Counted from the first letter of the stretch, positions 35,009-44,295 are shown. The stretch: 64,000 nt of DNA from Roseburia sp. 1XD42-34 (GCF_009917385.1 NZ_QWLJ01000011.1:85115-149114); one strand, 5' to 3'. Made by a program: numbers and translations. The notes: a model not told the origin generated them from the sequence alone.

Positions 35009-35998
35009 GATTATTTTAGTGCCAAACTCATCACTGTTTATTGAGATTTCAAGTTCTAATAGATTTGGAATCTCTTTAATTATGGTTAACCCTTTTCCAT
35101 TAGAAAAGTTTTGCTCTGGATAATCAAATCCTATACCATTGTCTACAATAATTAAGCGCTCGTATTTTTTCTCCTTTATCGTTTTTATTTCTACAGCACT
35201 CGCTTTTGAATGATAAAGTACATTTTGTAATATATTATCAAACAATCTTTCAAACCATATTTTATCTAAAGTCCAAATAATACTTGAATCAATATTCATA
35301 TTACACTGTATTTCCCTATGATTGAAAGCATTATTCCATTTCTGTGAAATCTGCTCTACAAAATGAGATAACACAACAGGTTCTTTCTTAATAATTATTG
35401 AATCAGAATTCAAATAATTTTTATGGTATATTCGATCACTAAGTGTTGATATAATATTTACATTTTTGGTGATTTCTTCTATTGCTTGATTTATATTTTT
35501 ACCTGTCTGAATATAGTATAAGTTAATATTAATAATCGAAAGAGGGGTCTTGATATCATGAGAGAGCTGGTTTAAGTATTTTTTTCTTATTTCTTCAGAC
35601 TCATTATATTTTTTTTGATTGTATTGTAATCTTTCTATTAATATATTAATAGATTCACTTAAATGCCTTATTTCATCAAATTTTAAACTTGAAATGGAAA
35701 CGATGTCTGGAATATTTTGTTCATCTGCTATATCTCGTATTAGTTTTGAAAGGTTAGTAATTTCAACCGATATATTTTTAAGAGTCTTAGAAAGGAAATA
35801 TACGTATAATAAAATCAATATAAAGAAAAGGGAAAATATATATATATAATTCTCATCAGATTTAAAGGGCGTATCCGTACCGCTCATTAAATTATACAAT
35901 AAATGTATTCCATATATCGTGTAGTTGGAAGCTATAAAAGCAAAAGGAAAAAATAATATAGAAACGAATGTTATGAAATAAACTTTTTTGTGAAACAT
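34991..35998 (-). CDS. Sensor histidine kinase of the lanthipeptide island
   Basis: 335 residues: two membrane helices (about 6-27 and 51-70) enclosing a small extracellular loop of about 23 residues, a HAMP-like linker, a HisKA domain with phospho-acceptor His147 (QLSHDIKTPLS), and an ATPase domain with VDNGIGF and GKGLTI boxes. The short loop suggests sensing in the membrane, as in kinases that detect bacteriocins or lipid II-active drugs. It lies 9 bp downstream of the response regulator. The likely role is auto-induction or cell-wall stress control of the lan genes (inference). Confidence 0.88.
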   Translation of the reverse strand: MFHKKVYFITFVSILFFPFAFIASNYTIYGIHLLYNLMSGTDTPFKSDENYIYIFSLFFILILLYVYFLSKTLKNISVEITNLSKLIRDIADEQNIPDIVSISSLKFDEIRHLSESINILIERLQYNQKKYNESEEIRKKYLNQLSHDIKTPLSIININLYYIQTGKNINQAIEEITKNVNIISTLSDRIYHKNYLNSDSIIIKKEPVVLSHFVEQISQKWNNAFNHREIQCNMNIDSSIIWTLDKIWFERLFDNILQNVLYHSKASAVEIKTIKEKKYERLIIVDNGIGFDYPEQNFSNGKGLTIIKEIPNLLELEISINSDEFGTKIILTHHI

Positions 35999-36007
35999 AT
36001 TTACTCC

Positions 36008-36682
36008 TTAATGAGTTGACATTTTATAACCATATCCATAAATTGTATGAATAATTTCTCCATTGCTATCTACTTTATTTCTTAAATTATTTATATAAAC
36101 ATTTAGAGAATTTGCTTTACCATTATAATCAATGCCCCAGATGTGTTCAATGATCTGTTCTTTGGATAAGCAAAGATCTATATTATTATATAAATAAAAA
36201 AACAGTTTTTTTTCTGTATTGCTTAACTTAATTTCTTGCTTTGTTTTACTATTCAAAACGCTATGTTTAACTTTATTAACCAACAGACCGCTCAAATAAA
36301 AATATTCACTGTATTTATTACTCAATAAATTCTCTAATCGAGCTATAAGTTCTAAAGGTTCGAATGGTTTAGGTATAAAATCTTCTCCTAGTTCCAACCC
36401 TTTAATTTTATCCTCTAATTGGCTATGAGCGGTTAGAAACACTACTGGCTTTTGAGGAAACAACAATTTTATCCGTTTACAAATTTCATAACCATTGTCA
36501 AAAGGAATTTCAACATCTAATAAGAATATGTCTATATGTTCTAATTTAGAATAGTTAAATCTATTATCCGTGTAAACAAATACATTAGCAAAGTAATCAC
36601 TTAAAAACTCATGCAAAAACTCAGATATGTATTTATCGTCTTCTAGTACCAAAATATTTAATCCCTTCATTATGTTTTTCAT
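36008..36682 (-). CDS. OmpR/PhoB-family response regulator of the lanthipeptide island
   Basis: 224 residues. The receiver domain has the acidic pair at 14-16 (LEDDK), phospho-acceptor Asp56 (LLDVE), Thr84 (LTAHS) and Lys105 (IPKPF). The output domain is a winged helix (about 130-224) with the typical end GYGYKMS. GGAGG lies 10 nt before the ATG. It is first in a regulator-kinase operon. Expected targets are the activator-type promoters between lanA1 and lanA2, perhaps also the immunity operon (inference). It marks the right end of the AT-rich island. Confidence 0.9.
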   Translation of the reverse strand: MKNIMKGLNILVLEDDKYISEFLHEFLSDYFANVFVYTDNRFNYSKLEHIDIFLLDVEIPFDNGYEICKRIKLLFPQKPVVFLTAHSQLEDKIKGLELGEDFIPKPFEPLELIARLENLLSNKYSEYFYLSGLLVNKVKHSVLNSKTKQEIKLSNTEKKLFFYLYNNIDLCLSKEQIIEHIWGIDYNGKANSLNVYINNLRNKVDSNGEIIHTIYGYGYKMSTH

Positions 36683-37404
36683 AACTTCATTTCCTCCATA
36701 AATTTATTTCTTTTAACTTAAAATATCGAAACATGGGTAGGTTACACTAGAAAAAAGACATAATTAAGGTAAAGTAGACTAACAGAATCACATTAGACCA
36801 CGTTAAACCGAAGTTAGCCAAACGAAGGGTCTTTCCGACGAGAAACGCCTTGTTTGGTAAAGAGCAAAGTGTTCTAGGAACTAAACTAACCCCTAAAACT
36901 GTCAATATAAAATACGCTTACTAATTACCATAATAATACTTCTTGAAGATTCAATTGTTAAAAGCATATTTAATAAACTAGACATTCTAAAGCAATTACG
37001 GAATGCCAGGATACAAAATCCGGTATTTACATACGCCCAGATATCCAAACTTATATTGAGCCTCATTTTCGAAATGGAAAACTAGTTTACGCTTTTGCAT
37101 AAAAGATCTGATGATTTTTCGAACAATGCTTATACCGACTTTCAAACAATACTCCTATAATTGACGCCGTTTCCTAATTTCTTTGAGTAAAGTGGGCAAA
37201 TTTTTATTCCGACGAACATGATGAAAGGGTAACACGTTGAACGTGTTTATACATGTAAAAACTGTAAAGGTGATGCCTCCCGGTTATCACTACCGGGAAA
37301 AGTAAATCAAATAATCGCAGATCAAATATGATAAGTCATGATTTACGATTATTGGTGATGCATATCGTAAAAGGTGCGCTTATTCTTTATTTTGGACTTA
37401 CTAT
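36683..37404. other. Gene-free stretch right of the lanthipeptide island
   Basis: About 720 bp with no gene. A CCCGG ... CCGGG hairpin lies at about 37281-37299. Composition returns to that of the host here, and the neighbouring DNA contains blaI fragments, suggesting an insertion or deletion boundary. Confidence 0.4.
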
Positions 37405-37485
37405 ACATCTTTTTTCCCGTTTTACCCAGTATTTTGAAGAGTTGACCTAAGAGTGTACACACTGTATTGGGGGCTAAATTCTTTT
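37405..37485 (-). pseudogene. Fragment of a blaI/mecI gene (helix-turn-helix and wing region)
   Basis: The stretch aligns with blaI at about 13455-13530. CTAAGAGTGT-(A/C)-C followed by CACTGT is shared (the RTLLDRL codons), as is TCCCG(T/A)TTTAC, with an internal deletion of about 9 bp. It is too short and altered to be functional. It shows that a second bla-type repressor gene once lay here. Confidence 0.5.
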
Positions 37486-37953
37486 TTATCTAAAATTCCG
37501 GATCAACACCAAAATAAATAGGTGATATATCAGAAAAGTATAGCAAAGTTTCTAAATAAATGAAAAACATCTGCCTCTTGGTATACGTCCTCCTGTCCTT
37601 CCTCACTTTCTCATGTAGCTCTCCCTTGAAAAAGTGCTCCATGGAGAATAGGGAGCTTGCTTGTCTAGATGTATGAGTAACTGTGGCTCCATAAGATTGA
37701 CGTGCAAGATAGGCAGAAAACGCCTTCGTATATCGCTTTTTTTGGCGCACCAAAAGAATACTGCCCATGTAGCACAACAAATCTTTTACAAGCTAAACAA
37801 ATAGCAGGAATATGCGCGACTGACTGAATAATTACAACATATTGCATCGACCTTTTCGTCGAGTGAGAGCCCATGCTGTTTGTATGAAAAAGCTTATATC
37901 ATGCTTTTCAGAGTAGATGCTGGTACAAGCCAGCCATGGCGGTTTCTTATCTC
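37486..37953. other. Decayed region between two blaI fragments
   Basis: Several broken frames on the minus strand (for example KAFSAYLARQSYGATVTHTS at about 37665-37725) look like an eroded protein gene, but I cannot identify it. No intact gene. Confidence 0.35.
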
Positions 37954-38042
37954 GTAAAAACAAGCAGGGCTTCATTCTCTCCTGCTTGTTTTATCTATTA
38001 TTTATCCTTTGCTTTCTTCTCCAATATAGAGCGTAATTCATT
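37954..38042 (-). pseudogene. 3' end of a second blaI with its terminator
   Basis: Minus-strand translation from 38042 gives NELRSILEKKAKDK and a stop, against NELRSVLDKKAKDK in the intact BlaI. It is followed by the stem AACAAGCAGG/CCTGCTTGTT (37959-37990) and five T. The two changes are conservative, so this is a paralogue fragment rather than a recent copy. The esterase stop codon abuts the fragment, so the esterase now uses this terminator. Confidence 0.8.
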
Positions 38043-39104
38043 TTATTTCGCTTCTAAGATAAACTTGACAGACTCTTTTAAACAATCGTCTGCTTGGACA
38101 TAGTCGCCGACCTTATCCATAAATGCGTGAACCATTCCATTATAGTGCAGGCAATACACATCTGCGCCCGCTTGTTTTGCTTTTTCAAAAAACGCGTCTC
38201 CTTGAAGACGTAATGCGTCATATTCCCCAGCAATATATAAAGTGCGTGGCATGTTTTTTAGTAAATCTTCCTCCGCATTATACGGTGAGATCATCCAGCT
38301 TTCGGCATCCGCCCCTTGAATATACCATTGATCAATAAAATGAAAGAAATGCATAAATCCTTTTATATGCTCATGCACCAACTGCTCATGTTCATGTGCA
38401 TGAATTGCCGATAAATCATAAAAACGATTTAATAACGCTTCATTTTTCCCTTGATATACAACGGGATAAATGGAAACGGCATTGTTAATGTAGTTTGTCC
38501 CATATAACCGGTCTAATAAAGAAACGACGTAAGTTAAATTCCCCCCAGCTGAATCGCCCATGACGTTGATATGATTTGCATTTACTTTTAATTCCTCGTG
38601 GTGATGATGAATGTAAACAACTGATTGATGTGCGTTTATAACAGCTTCTGGATAGGGGAGTTCTGGTGCTAAGCCATATTCTACGGAGAAAACACGTACC
38701 TCCCCTAAATCTGCTAACCGTCTACATGGTAAATCAACATGATCTAGAGAACCGCCAAAAAATCCACCCCCATGGTAAAATACAATGGCTGGTAATATGT
38801 CATTTACTATATCTTTTTTTACATATGTTCGAACAGGGATGCCTGCAAATTCTGTGTCTTCCACTATAAGTTCATGTGTAGTAATATCTTTGGCGTTGGA
38901 CCATCCGATACCAGCACGCATCATCTCAACTGTAGGTTCGCTCGTCATTTCTTCTGAAGATGCTTCCTCTGCAGTCATACTTAGCTCTTCAAGCGTACGT
39001 GGGTCGATATGACCTGACTCTTCTTTTCCCGGTACAGGCTTTACTCTCATTCGCTTATCATCTGTGTTCACAGCCTTCATTAGCTGATTAGTGCTTACAT
39101 TCAT
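38043..39104 (-). CDS. Alpha/beta hydrolase, HSL-type carboxylesterase
   Basis: 353 residues, of the hormone-sensitive-lipase (alpha/beta hydrolase-3) family of acyl esterases. The oxyanion motif is HGGG (111-114), the nucleophile Ser185 is in GDSAGG, and the triad is completed by Asp296 (EYDALR) and His326 (MVHAF). There is no signal peptide, so it acts in the cytoplasm, probably on short-chain esters. A poly-His stretch (IHHHH, about 165-169) is a curiosity. The ATG at 39104 follows GAAAGGGAGA. It is monocistronic, and its stop is fused to the end of a blaI fragment, which shows a deletion junction right behind the gene. Confidence 0.9.
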   Translation of the reverse strand: MNVSTNQLMKAVNTDDKRMRVKPVPGKEESGHIDPRTLEELSMTAEEASSEEMTSEPTVEMMRAGIGWSNAKDITTHELIVEDTEFAGIPVRTYVKKDIVNDILPAIVFYHGGGFFGGSLDHVDLPCRRLADLGEVRVFSVEYGLAPELPYPEAVINAHQSVVYIHHHHEELKVNANHINVMGDSAGGNLTYVVSLLDRLYGTNYINNAVSIYPVVYQGKNEALLNRFYDLSAIHAHEHEQLVHEHIKGFMHFFHFIDQWYIQGADAESWMISPYNAEEDLLKNMPRTLYIAGEYDALRLQGDAFFEKAKQAGADVYCLHYNGMVHAFMDKVGDYVQADDCLKESVKFILEAK

Positions 39105-39325
39105 GATAATCTCCCTTTCAAATATACGGATTTAAGGTTATTTACAAGAAACCGCTTTAATAAATAGAGTGATTGTTGTAATTAAAGCACATTATATTTA
39201 GAATGATCTTTGCTGAAGGAATAAATTTTTTTAGCTATCTATATGAAAAGTGTTTCACTTATATATCACGTATTTTTTATTGTTACTCTTCCCTCTTTAT
39301 TCATAATTCAATCCATAGAACAAAC

Positions 39326-40291
39326 CTATTTGGCACCTTGATAGTAGTCAATAACAGACTTAGCAAGCGCTACGATTTTATTAGGAAGATCCTTTGGCGA
39401 AATTACCTTCAGTTTATGTCCAAACCCTATTAAAAATTCAATCGCCTCTTGCTCATCGTGAAAACGTACAGTCGCTGCTATCCATTGACCATCACGTTGA
39501 TGCTCTGGTTCTATAACTTGAACAAACTTACCTGTAAACCGAAGCCGTTTCATTATTTCTGGGTCTACTTCTACTTGCACATCGTACTTAGGTAAACTTT
39601 GAATAAACTCTGCTTTTGACTGTTCCCAGTATACCGCCAAGTTAAAACCCTGTGGTCTATCAAAATCTTTCTCTTCCACTTTTGCATGGAGTATGCGTGA
39701 AACTCTATAATTACGTAGCTCTCCATTTCTTACAGCGACGAGGTACCAGTTACTCCCTTTTGCCACCAATCCTAATGGCTCAACTAACCTTTCCTTTTGT
39801 TCCCCATTGAGCTGTTCATAATGAATTCTTAACTTTTTTCTTTTCAAAACAGCACGTTGAACAATTTTGAGAGCGCCTACTTTTTCTTTAGATTGTCGCC
39901 AAGTACTCGCATCGATGTGAATTCTTTCCCACATGCTTTGCGCTTCATTCCGATACATATCAGGGATGGCTGCAAATAATTTTTCTCTTGTCTCTAATGC
40001 TTGACTAGTCAACCCCAAGTCTTCGAGTAATTTTTCTGAAGGGAAAAGAAATAAAGATTTCATGTCATCCATATTAAATCCGCTTAATTGACTACGGAAG
40101 TTATCTAACAGGCGCCATCCTCCCTCTTTTCCCCTTTCCGATACGACAGGAACCCCTGCAGTACTTAGTGCATCCATATCTCTAAGGATCGTTCTAATTG
40201 ACACCTCTAATTCGCTAGCTAATTCCTTTGAGGTCATTTTCCCTCTATTTTGCAACAAGATCATAATATTCATTAATCGATCGGCTCTCAT
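39326..40291 (-). CDS. YafY-family regulator (HTH + WYL domain)
   Basis: 321 residues. The first 60 form a DeoR-like winged helix (MRADRLMNIMILLQNRGKMTS ... LEVSIRTILRDMDAL). Residues about 135-320 form a WYL ligand-sensing domain and its C-terminal extension (RIHYEQLNGEQKERLVEPLGLVAKGSNWYLVA). WYL regulators bind nucleotides or other small ligands. The gene is divergent from a RibD/DHFR-like reductase, a frequent pairing in Bacillaceae, and may control it. AAGGG lies 9 nt before the ATG. Confidence 0.88.
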   Translation of the reverse strand: MRADRLMNIMILLQNRGKMTSKELASELEVSIRTILRDMDALSTAGVPVVSERGKEGGWRLLDNFRSQLSGFNMDDMKSLFLFPSEKLLEDLGLTSQALETREKLFAAIPDMYRNEAQSMWERIHIDASTWRQSKEKVGALKIVQRAVLKRKKLRIHYEQLNGEQKERLVEPLGLVAKGSNWYLVAVRNGELRNYRVSRILHAKVEEKDFDRPQGFNLAVYWEQSKAEFIQSLPKYDVQVEVDPEIMKRLRFTGKFVQVIEPEHQRDGQWIAATVRFHDEQEAIEFLIGFGHKLKVISPKDLPNKIVALAKSVIDYYQGAK

Positions 40292-40553
40292 AACATCAGT
40301 CCCTTAGGTGAAAATAAAGCAAAAGCTATAAAGTGAATCTTTAATGAGTGGGGCTTTTTCTCTCACCCCACTCTGATTGTTAAATGAACGAACCAGGGAT
40401 GGAGGTATTGTTATCTCCACTTACCATTGTCCAGTTCATATTTTCTATTCTTGAAGTGAGATCTCACATCACCTTATATCCGGGATAAATATGACAAAAG
40501 GTGTCATATTTAAAGTATATACTTAATTTACAGCTATGGAAAGGAGAATGAAT

Positions 40554-41087
40554 GTGGAGCAAAATCGAAATGTCGTATTATTTATCGCAGCAAGTTTAGA
40601 TGGATACATTGCCACGAAAGATGATTCCTTGGAATGGTTATTTCAAGTAGATGGTGAAGGAGATAACGGATTTGCGGCGTTTTATGAAACCGTTGATATC
40701 GTTTTAATGGGGAAAAGAACCTATGATTGGATAATGGAGCAGGAATTTCAGGAATTTCCATATAAGAATAAACAAACCTATGTGTTTACGAGATCTCCTG
40801 TTACCGATACGGAGAACGTGAAGTTTGTGTCTGACAATGTGTCTAGTTTTATTCAACACTTAAAACAGCAAAAAGGAAAAGACATTTGGATTGTCGGCGG
40901 CGGAGAATTATTGCATCCTTTTCTACAAGAGAAATTGCTAGACGAACTTATTATAACCGTTGCCCCAGCTATATTAGGTGATGGAATTCCATTATTTAAA
41001 AAAGGAAACTACCAATTAGACCTTTCTTTGAAAAAAACGAAACGATTTAATCAATTTGTTGAGCTGCATTATGAAGTAAAAAGGTAA
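40554..41087 (+). CDS. Dihydrofolate reductase-like protein (RibD C-terminal family)
   Basis: About 177 residues with the DHFR/RibD_C fold: VVLFIAASLDGYIATKDDSLEWL at the start (substrate side), MGKRTYDWI (NADPH site), and IWIVGGGELLHPFL plus the PLF loop near the end. These stand-alone proteins (YwjB/YyaP type) are predicted NADPH-dependent reductases of unknown substrate. The GTG at 40554 has AGGAGA 6 nt upstream and is preferred; ATG at 40536 or 40548 are alternatives that overlap the site. It is divergent from the WYL regulator and ends at a strong terminator. Confidence 0.83.
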   Translation: MEQNRNVVLFIAASLDGYIATKDDSLEWLFQVDGEGDNGFAAFYETVDIVLMGKRTYDWIMEQEFQEFPYKNKQTYVFTRSPVTDTENVKFVSDNVSSFIQHLKQQKGKDIWIVGGGELLHPFLQEKLLDELIITVAPAILGDGIPLFKKGNYQLDLSLKKTKRFNQFVELHYEVKR

Positions 41088-41117
41088 ATGAAACTTGGAA
41101 AAGGTATGATGTAAGGA

Positions 41118-41148
41118 AACAGCTCTCCTAATTAGAGCTGTTTTTTTT
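41118..41148 (+). terminator. Rho-independent terminator of the reductase gene
   Basis: AACAGCTCT and AGAGCTGTT form a perfect 9-bp stem with a 7-nt loop, followed by a run of eight T (the last two stem bases included). Confidence 0.92.
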
Positions 41149-41149
41149 G

Positions 41150-41240
41150 CAAGATAAGAAAGCATAAAATTTGTTGCTTTGGGATAAAAGGGAATAACTG
41201 AATAGCCACGTCTGGCTTTGGCGTCCTGCGCCTTTGTTCC
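41150..41240 (-). repeat. Dispersed repeat R1, copy G (internally deleted, minus strand)
   Basis: Read on the minus strand it has GGAACAAAGGCGCAGGACGCC (5' hairpin GGCG/CGCC), then directly the 3' part AGCC-AGACGT-GGCT and the tail ATGCTTTCTTATCTTGC. The whole middle (about 110 bp) is missing. It begins right after the T run of the preceding terminator. Confidence 0.75.
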
Positions 41241-41558
41241 TCTAAACACCAACACCCTTTAATAGAAAAATGTCCTGGCAATATTAATTGCATTTCTCCA
41301 CATGCGGTTAGAGGTATAAAACCAGAAAGAAGAATCATTTAAAGTTTAGATGATAATATGCATAGTTTTATATAGAATATTTGGCTCGTCGTTGTTAATT
41401 AGCTTATACTATACCTTTAAATAACAAAGCGAGCACGTCCACTTCTTCACGTTAACCCTTTATAGTTTTGTGCGATTCCCAATTTACACAAATAGTGTAC
41501 GCTCCCTAATATTTGCAAACCGTTGGTAATAACTATTCGCTTTACCTCTATAAAAACG
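41241..41558. other. Gene-free stretch
   Basis: About 320 bp between repeat R1-G and the end of the lipoprotein gene. No gene or terminator was recognised. Confidence 0.4.
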
Positions 41559-42350
41559 TTAGAGATTACCTGTTGGAAGAAGCCGATATTCCCAATGTGT
41601 TCGACATTCAAACAACTTATAATACCCTTCCTGCTCATCTTTTTCCATGTACCCACATTGCTGCCGCGAATTGAAAACGTCTTGTACTTCATTTTCTATT
41701 GCGCTATAGTAACTGTCATCTGGCGTAACGAGAATCCAACTTTGGTCAGCATCTTTATCATACATTGATTTTAAATCATAAATTAATACACCTTGTTCGC
41801 CTTCATCTTTCACGACTCTAATTTCACTGGTATTATTCTTGCCGTTTTCTCCTGCAATTTTCATAAATTCTTCAAGCATATCTTTATTTTTTAGTTTATT
41901 ATTTTTCCAAACAACATCATCTTCATCTGGAATGAATTCTTTTATTTGTTCGTTTTCTGCCCTGTTATCAGCCGCCTTCCGTATATCTTTCCGTTCTTTT
42001 ATTTGGTTTTGCGCATGAAGGACAGCAGAACGAAGACTAAATACATTATCATAGTCCTCCATCTGTTCCAAGGTGTTCATATCAATTTCATCAATTGCCT
42101 CTTGTGCTTCACTAACTTGTTCTTGGTCTGTTGAATCTTTTATTTTACTTGTTTCCCACTCTTTAACTGTTTCTTCATCTTCCAATTCAAACAAATCGCT
42201 CACCTTCTTCGCTGCTCTGTCAATGCTACTGGCATTTCCGTTTGCGTTATTGCAACCTTGCAATACCAATACTCCACATATTGTTATAAATAGGCTGATT
42301 ATGGTTGCATTTCTTTTTATTTGGACAGTAAATCTATTTCTTTTGTTCAA
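41559..42350 (-). CDS. Secreted lipoprotein of unknown function
   Basis: About 263 residues. A basic N-terminus (NKRNRFTVQIKRN), a hydrophobic stretch and the lipobox VLVLQGC mark it as a lipoprotein. The mature part is very acidic and partly helical (runs such as EDEETVKEWETSKIKDST), with a C-terminal domain containing two Cys (QQCGYMEKDE ... LFECRTHWEY). The start is TTG at 42350, with GGGGG 8 nt upstream; the frame is open back to 42503, but that extension has no signal. It is monocistronic. The family is not recognised. Confidence 0.75.
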   Translation of the reverse strand: MNKRNRFTVQIKRNATIISLFITICGVLVLQGCNNANGNASSIDRAAKKVSDLFELEDEETVKEWETSKIKDSTDQEQVSEAQEAIDEIDMNTLEQMEDYDNVFSLRSAVLHAQNQIKERKDIRKAADNRAENEQIKEFIPDEDDVVWKNNKLKNKDMLEEFMKIAGENGKNNTSEIRVVKDEGEQGVLIYDLKSMYDKDADQSWILVTPDDSYYSAIENEVQDVFNSRQQCGYMEKDEQEGYYKLFECRTHWEYRLLPTGNL

Positions 42351-42650
42351 ATTACTACCCCCGTAACAATTAATATGTATATCAAGGAACATGTTTAGAC
42401 TACGAAAAAAAGCAGATCTTGAAAGTATTTCAGTTACCAAACTAACTTCTTGCAACGAGTATAACACTTTTAGTTCTATAAACATATTGCTTTTCAAATT
42501 CAATCATTCATCATGTAGGTGGTAATTACCTGGAATATTCTGGTCTATCCTATTAAGTGTGATTAGAAATTGATTTAAGATGGAAGCAACACCCAATTCT
42601 AATATAGCGGAGGAGGGGAGGGCGGAATGATTTAGGGATATAAACTCTTG

Positions 42651-42666
42651 TGTGTAATTTTACACA
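42651..42666. promoter_or_regulatory. Palindromic operator 1 upstream of aldehyde dehydrogenase
   Basis: TGTGTAATTTTACACA is a perfect 16-bp palindrome. It shares the pattern TGT(G/T)TAATT(T/G)TA(C/A)ACA with the palindrome 68 bp downstream, so both are likely sites of one dimeric regulator. It is loosely like Crp/Fnr-family sites. Confidence 0.6.
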
Positions 42667-42717
42667 AAATAATTTATACCCAAATATATTATATCAATCA
42701 ACTTTATTTCTCATAAG

Positions 42718-42735
42718 CTGTTTAATTGTAAACAG
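42718..42735. promoter_or_regulatory. Palindromic operator 2 upstream of aldehyde dehydrogenase
   Basis: CTGTTTAATTGTAAACAG is a perfect inverted repeat (7-bp arms, 4-bp centre) ending 66 bp before the aldehyde dehydrogenase start, close to where its promoter should be. Confidence 0.6.
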
Positions 42736-42801
42736 TTTCAATCCTAAGTACAATAGCTAATATAAGTAAATATTTTACAAAAAGAGAGGGAGTAAGGAGT
42801 C

Positions 42802-44295
42802 ATGAACAGCAAAGTGAATACAGCGCAGCTCATTGATCCATCGTACGATCTATATATTGGCGGCCAATGGGTGGAAGGAACAGAAGGTAGAAAAATAGCT
42901 AGCTATAGCCCTAGTACAGGGGAAAAGCTCTCTGAAGTAATAGATGCAACACATGCTGATGTTGATATGGCAGTGGAGGCAGCGACAAAGGCATTTCAAT
43001 CATGGAAAACCGTTGGCGTTGAAGAAAGAAGCAAATTACTACTAAAAATTGCTGATTTGATCGACGAAAACGCAGATCATCTAGCAATGGTGGAAACACT
43101 AGATAATGGTAAACCGATCCGAGAATCACGTGGGGCTGATGTTCCATTAAGTGCAGATCATTTTCGCTATTTTGCTGGTGTTATTCGTTCTGAAGAAGGG
43201 ACCGCTAAGGAACTTGATGATGATACATTAACATTAACTCTAAAAGAACCAATTGGTGTTGTAGGTCAAATTATACCTTGGAACTTCCCCATTTTAATGG
43301 CTGCTTGGAAGATTGCTCCAGCCATTGCAGCAGGGAATACAGTTATTATTCATCCGTCTTCATCTACTTCCCTTAGCTTACTAGAATTGGCAAAGTTACT
43401 GGACCAAGTATTGCCTGCAGGCGTTGTCAATGTGATTACCGGTAGAGGTGCTAATTCAGGTGATTATATGCTTCACCATGAGGGCATTAGCAAGCTAGCC
43501 TTTACTGGCTCAACAGAGGTTGGTTATACCGTAGCAAAAGCAGCAGCTGATCGTTTAGTTCCAGCTACATTAGAGCTAGGTGGAAAATCGGCAAATATTT
43601 TCTTTAATGATGCACCATGGGAAAGAGCAATTGAAGGCGCACAATCTGGTATCTTATTTAACCAAGGACAAGTTTGTAGTGCTGGATCGCGTATTTTCGT
43701 TCAAGAGGGTATCTATGATAAGTTTGTCAGCCAATTAAAAGCAGCGTTCGAAAACATTAAGGTTGGTCTCCCTTGGGAAGATGACGTACAAATGGGTGCA
43801 CAGATCAATCAAAAACAGTTGGATAAAATTTTACAATATGTTGAAATCGGGCAAAAGGAAGGCGCTAAGTTAATCACAGGTGGTTATCAAATCAAAGAGA
43901 ACGGACTGGAAAATGGTGTGTTTATGACACCAACTATTCTTGCTGATGCAGATAACAATATGCGTATTGCCCAAGAGGAAATCTTCGGACCTGTTGCTAC
44001 GGTGATTAAATTTAAAACCGAAGAAGAAGCGGTCCGTTTAGCCAACGACTCCGAATATGGTCTTGGAGGCGGCGTATGGACAAAGGATCTAAACACGGCT
44101 TTGCGTGTATCTCGTAAAGTAGAAACAGGCCGCATGTGGGTGAACCAGTATACAAACTTCTCTGCCGGTGCACCATTTGGCGGCTATAAAAAATCGGGTA
44201 TTGGTCGAGAAACATATAAAAGTATTCTCGATGCTTATACCCAAACAAAAAATATTTTCATCAGTATGAAAGAGGAAAAAGACGGAATCTATTAG
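42802..44295 (+). CDS. NAD(P)-dependent aldehyde dehydrogenase
   Basis: A 497-residue enzyme that oxidises aldehydes to carboxylates. Motifs seen: PWNFPILMAAWKIAPA, FTGSTEVG (cofactor fold), general base Glu in LELGGKSA, catalytic Cys in FNQGQVCSAGSR, and EEIFGPVA. The usual cofactor-site KPAE is replaced by HPSSSTS, which is known from a subgroup of bacterial enzymes and may affect NAD versus NADP preference. The ATG follows GTAAGGAG. It is monocistronic, with a perfect terminator behind it and paired palindromes in front, so it is separately regulated. The substrate is unknown. Confidence 0.92.
   Translation: MNSKVNTAQLIDPSYDLYIGGQWVEGTEGRKIASYSPSTGEKLSEVIDATHADVDMAVEAATKAFQSWKTVGVEERSKLLLKIADLIDENADHLAMVETLDNGKPIRESRGADVPLSADHFRYFAGVIRSEEGTAKELDDDTLTLTLKEPIGVVGQIIPWNFPILMAAWKIAPAIAAGNTVIIHPSSSTSLSLLELAKLLDQVLPAGVVNVITGRGANSGDYMLHHEGISKLAFTGSTEVGYTVAKAAADRLVPATLELGGKSANIFFNDAPWERAIEGAQSGILFNQGQVCSAGSRIFVQEGIYDKFVSQLKAAFENIKVGLPWEDDVQMGAQINQKQLDKILQYVEIGQKEGAKLITGGYQIKENGLENGVFMTPTILADADNNMRIAQEEIFGPVATVIKFKTEEEAVRLANDSEYGLGGGVWTKDLNTALRVSRKVETGRMWVNQYTNFSAGAPFGGYKKSGIGRETYKSILDAYTQTKNIFISMKEEKDGIY

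Larger units (their letters stand above)
42351..42801. other. Divergent intergenic region with two matching palindromes
   Basis: Apart from the two palindromes listed separately, this 450-bp gap has a purine-rich run (GCGGAGGAGGGGAGGGCGG, about 42607-42625) of unknown meaning. No small gene was recognised. Confidence 0.4.

Noticed and set aside
37490..37874. Minus-strand frames between the blaI fragments
   Set aside because: They looked at first like BlaR1 (SYGATV near the metalloprotease C-terminus), but the resemblance is too weak and the frames are broken.
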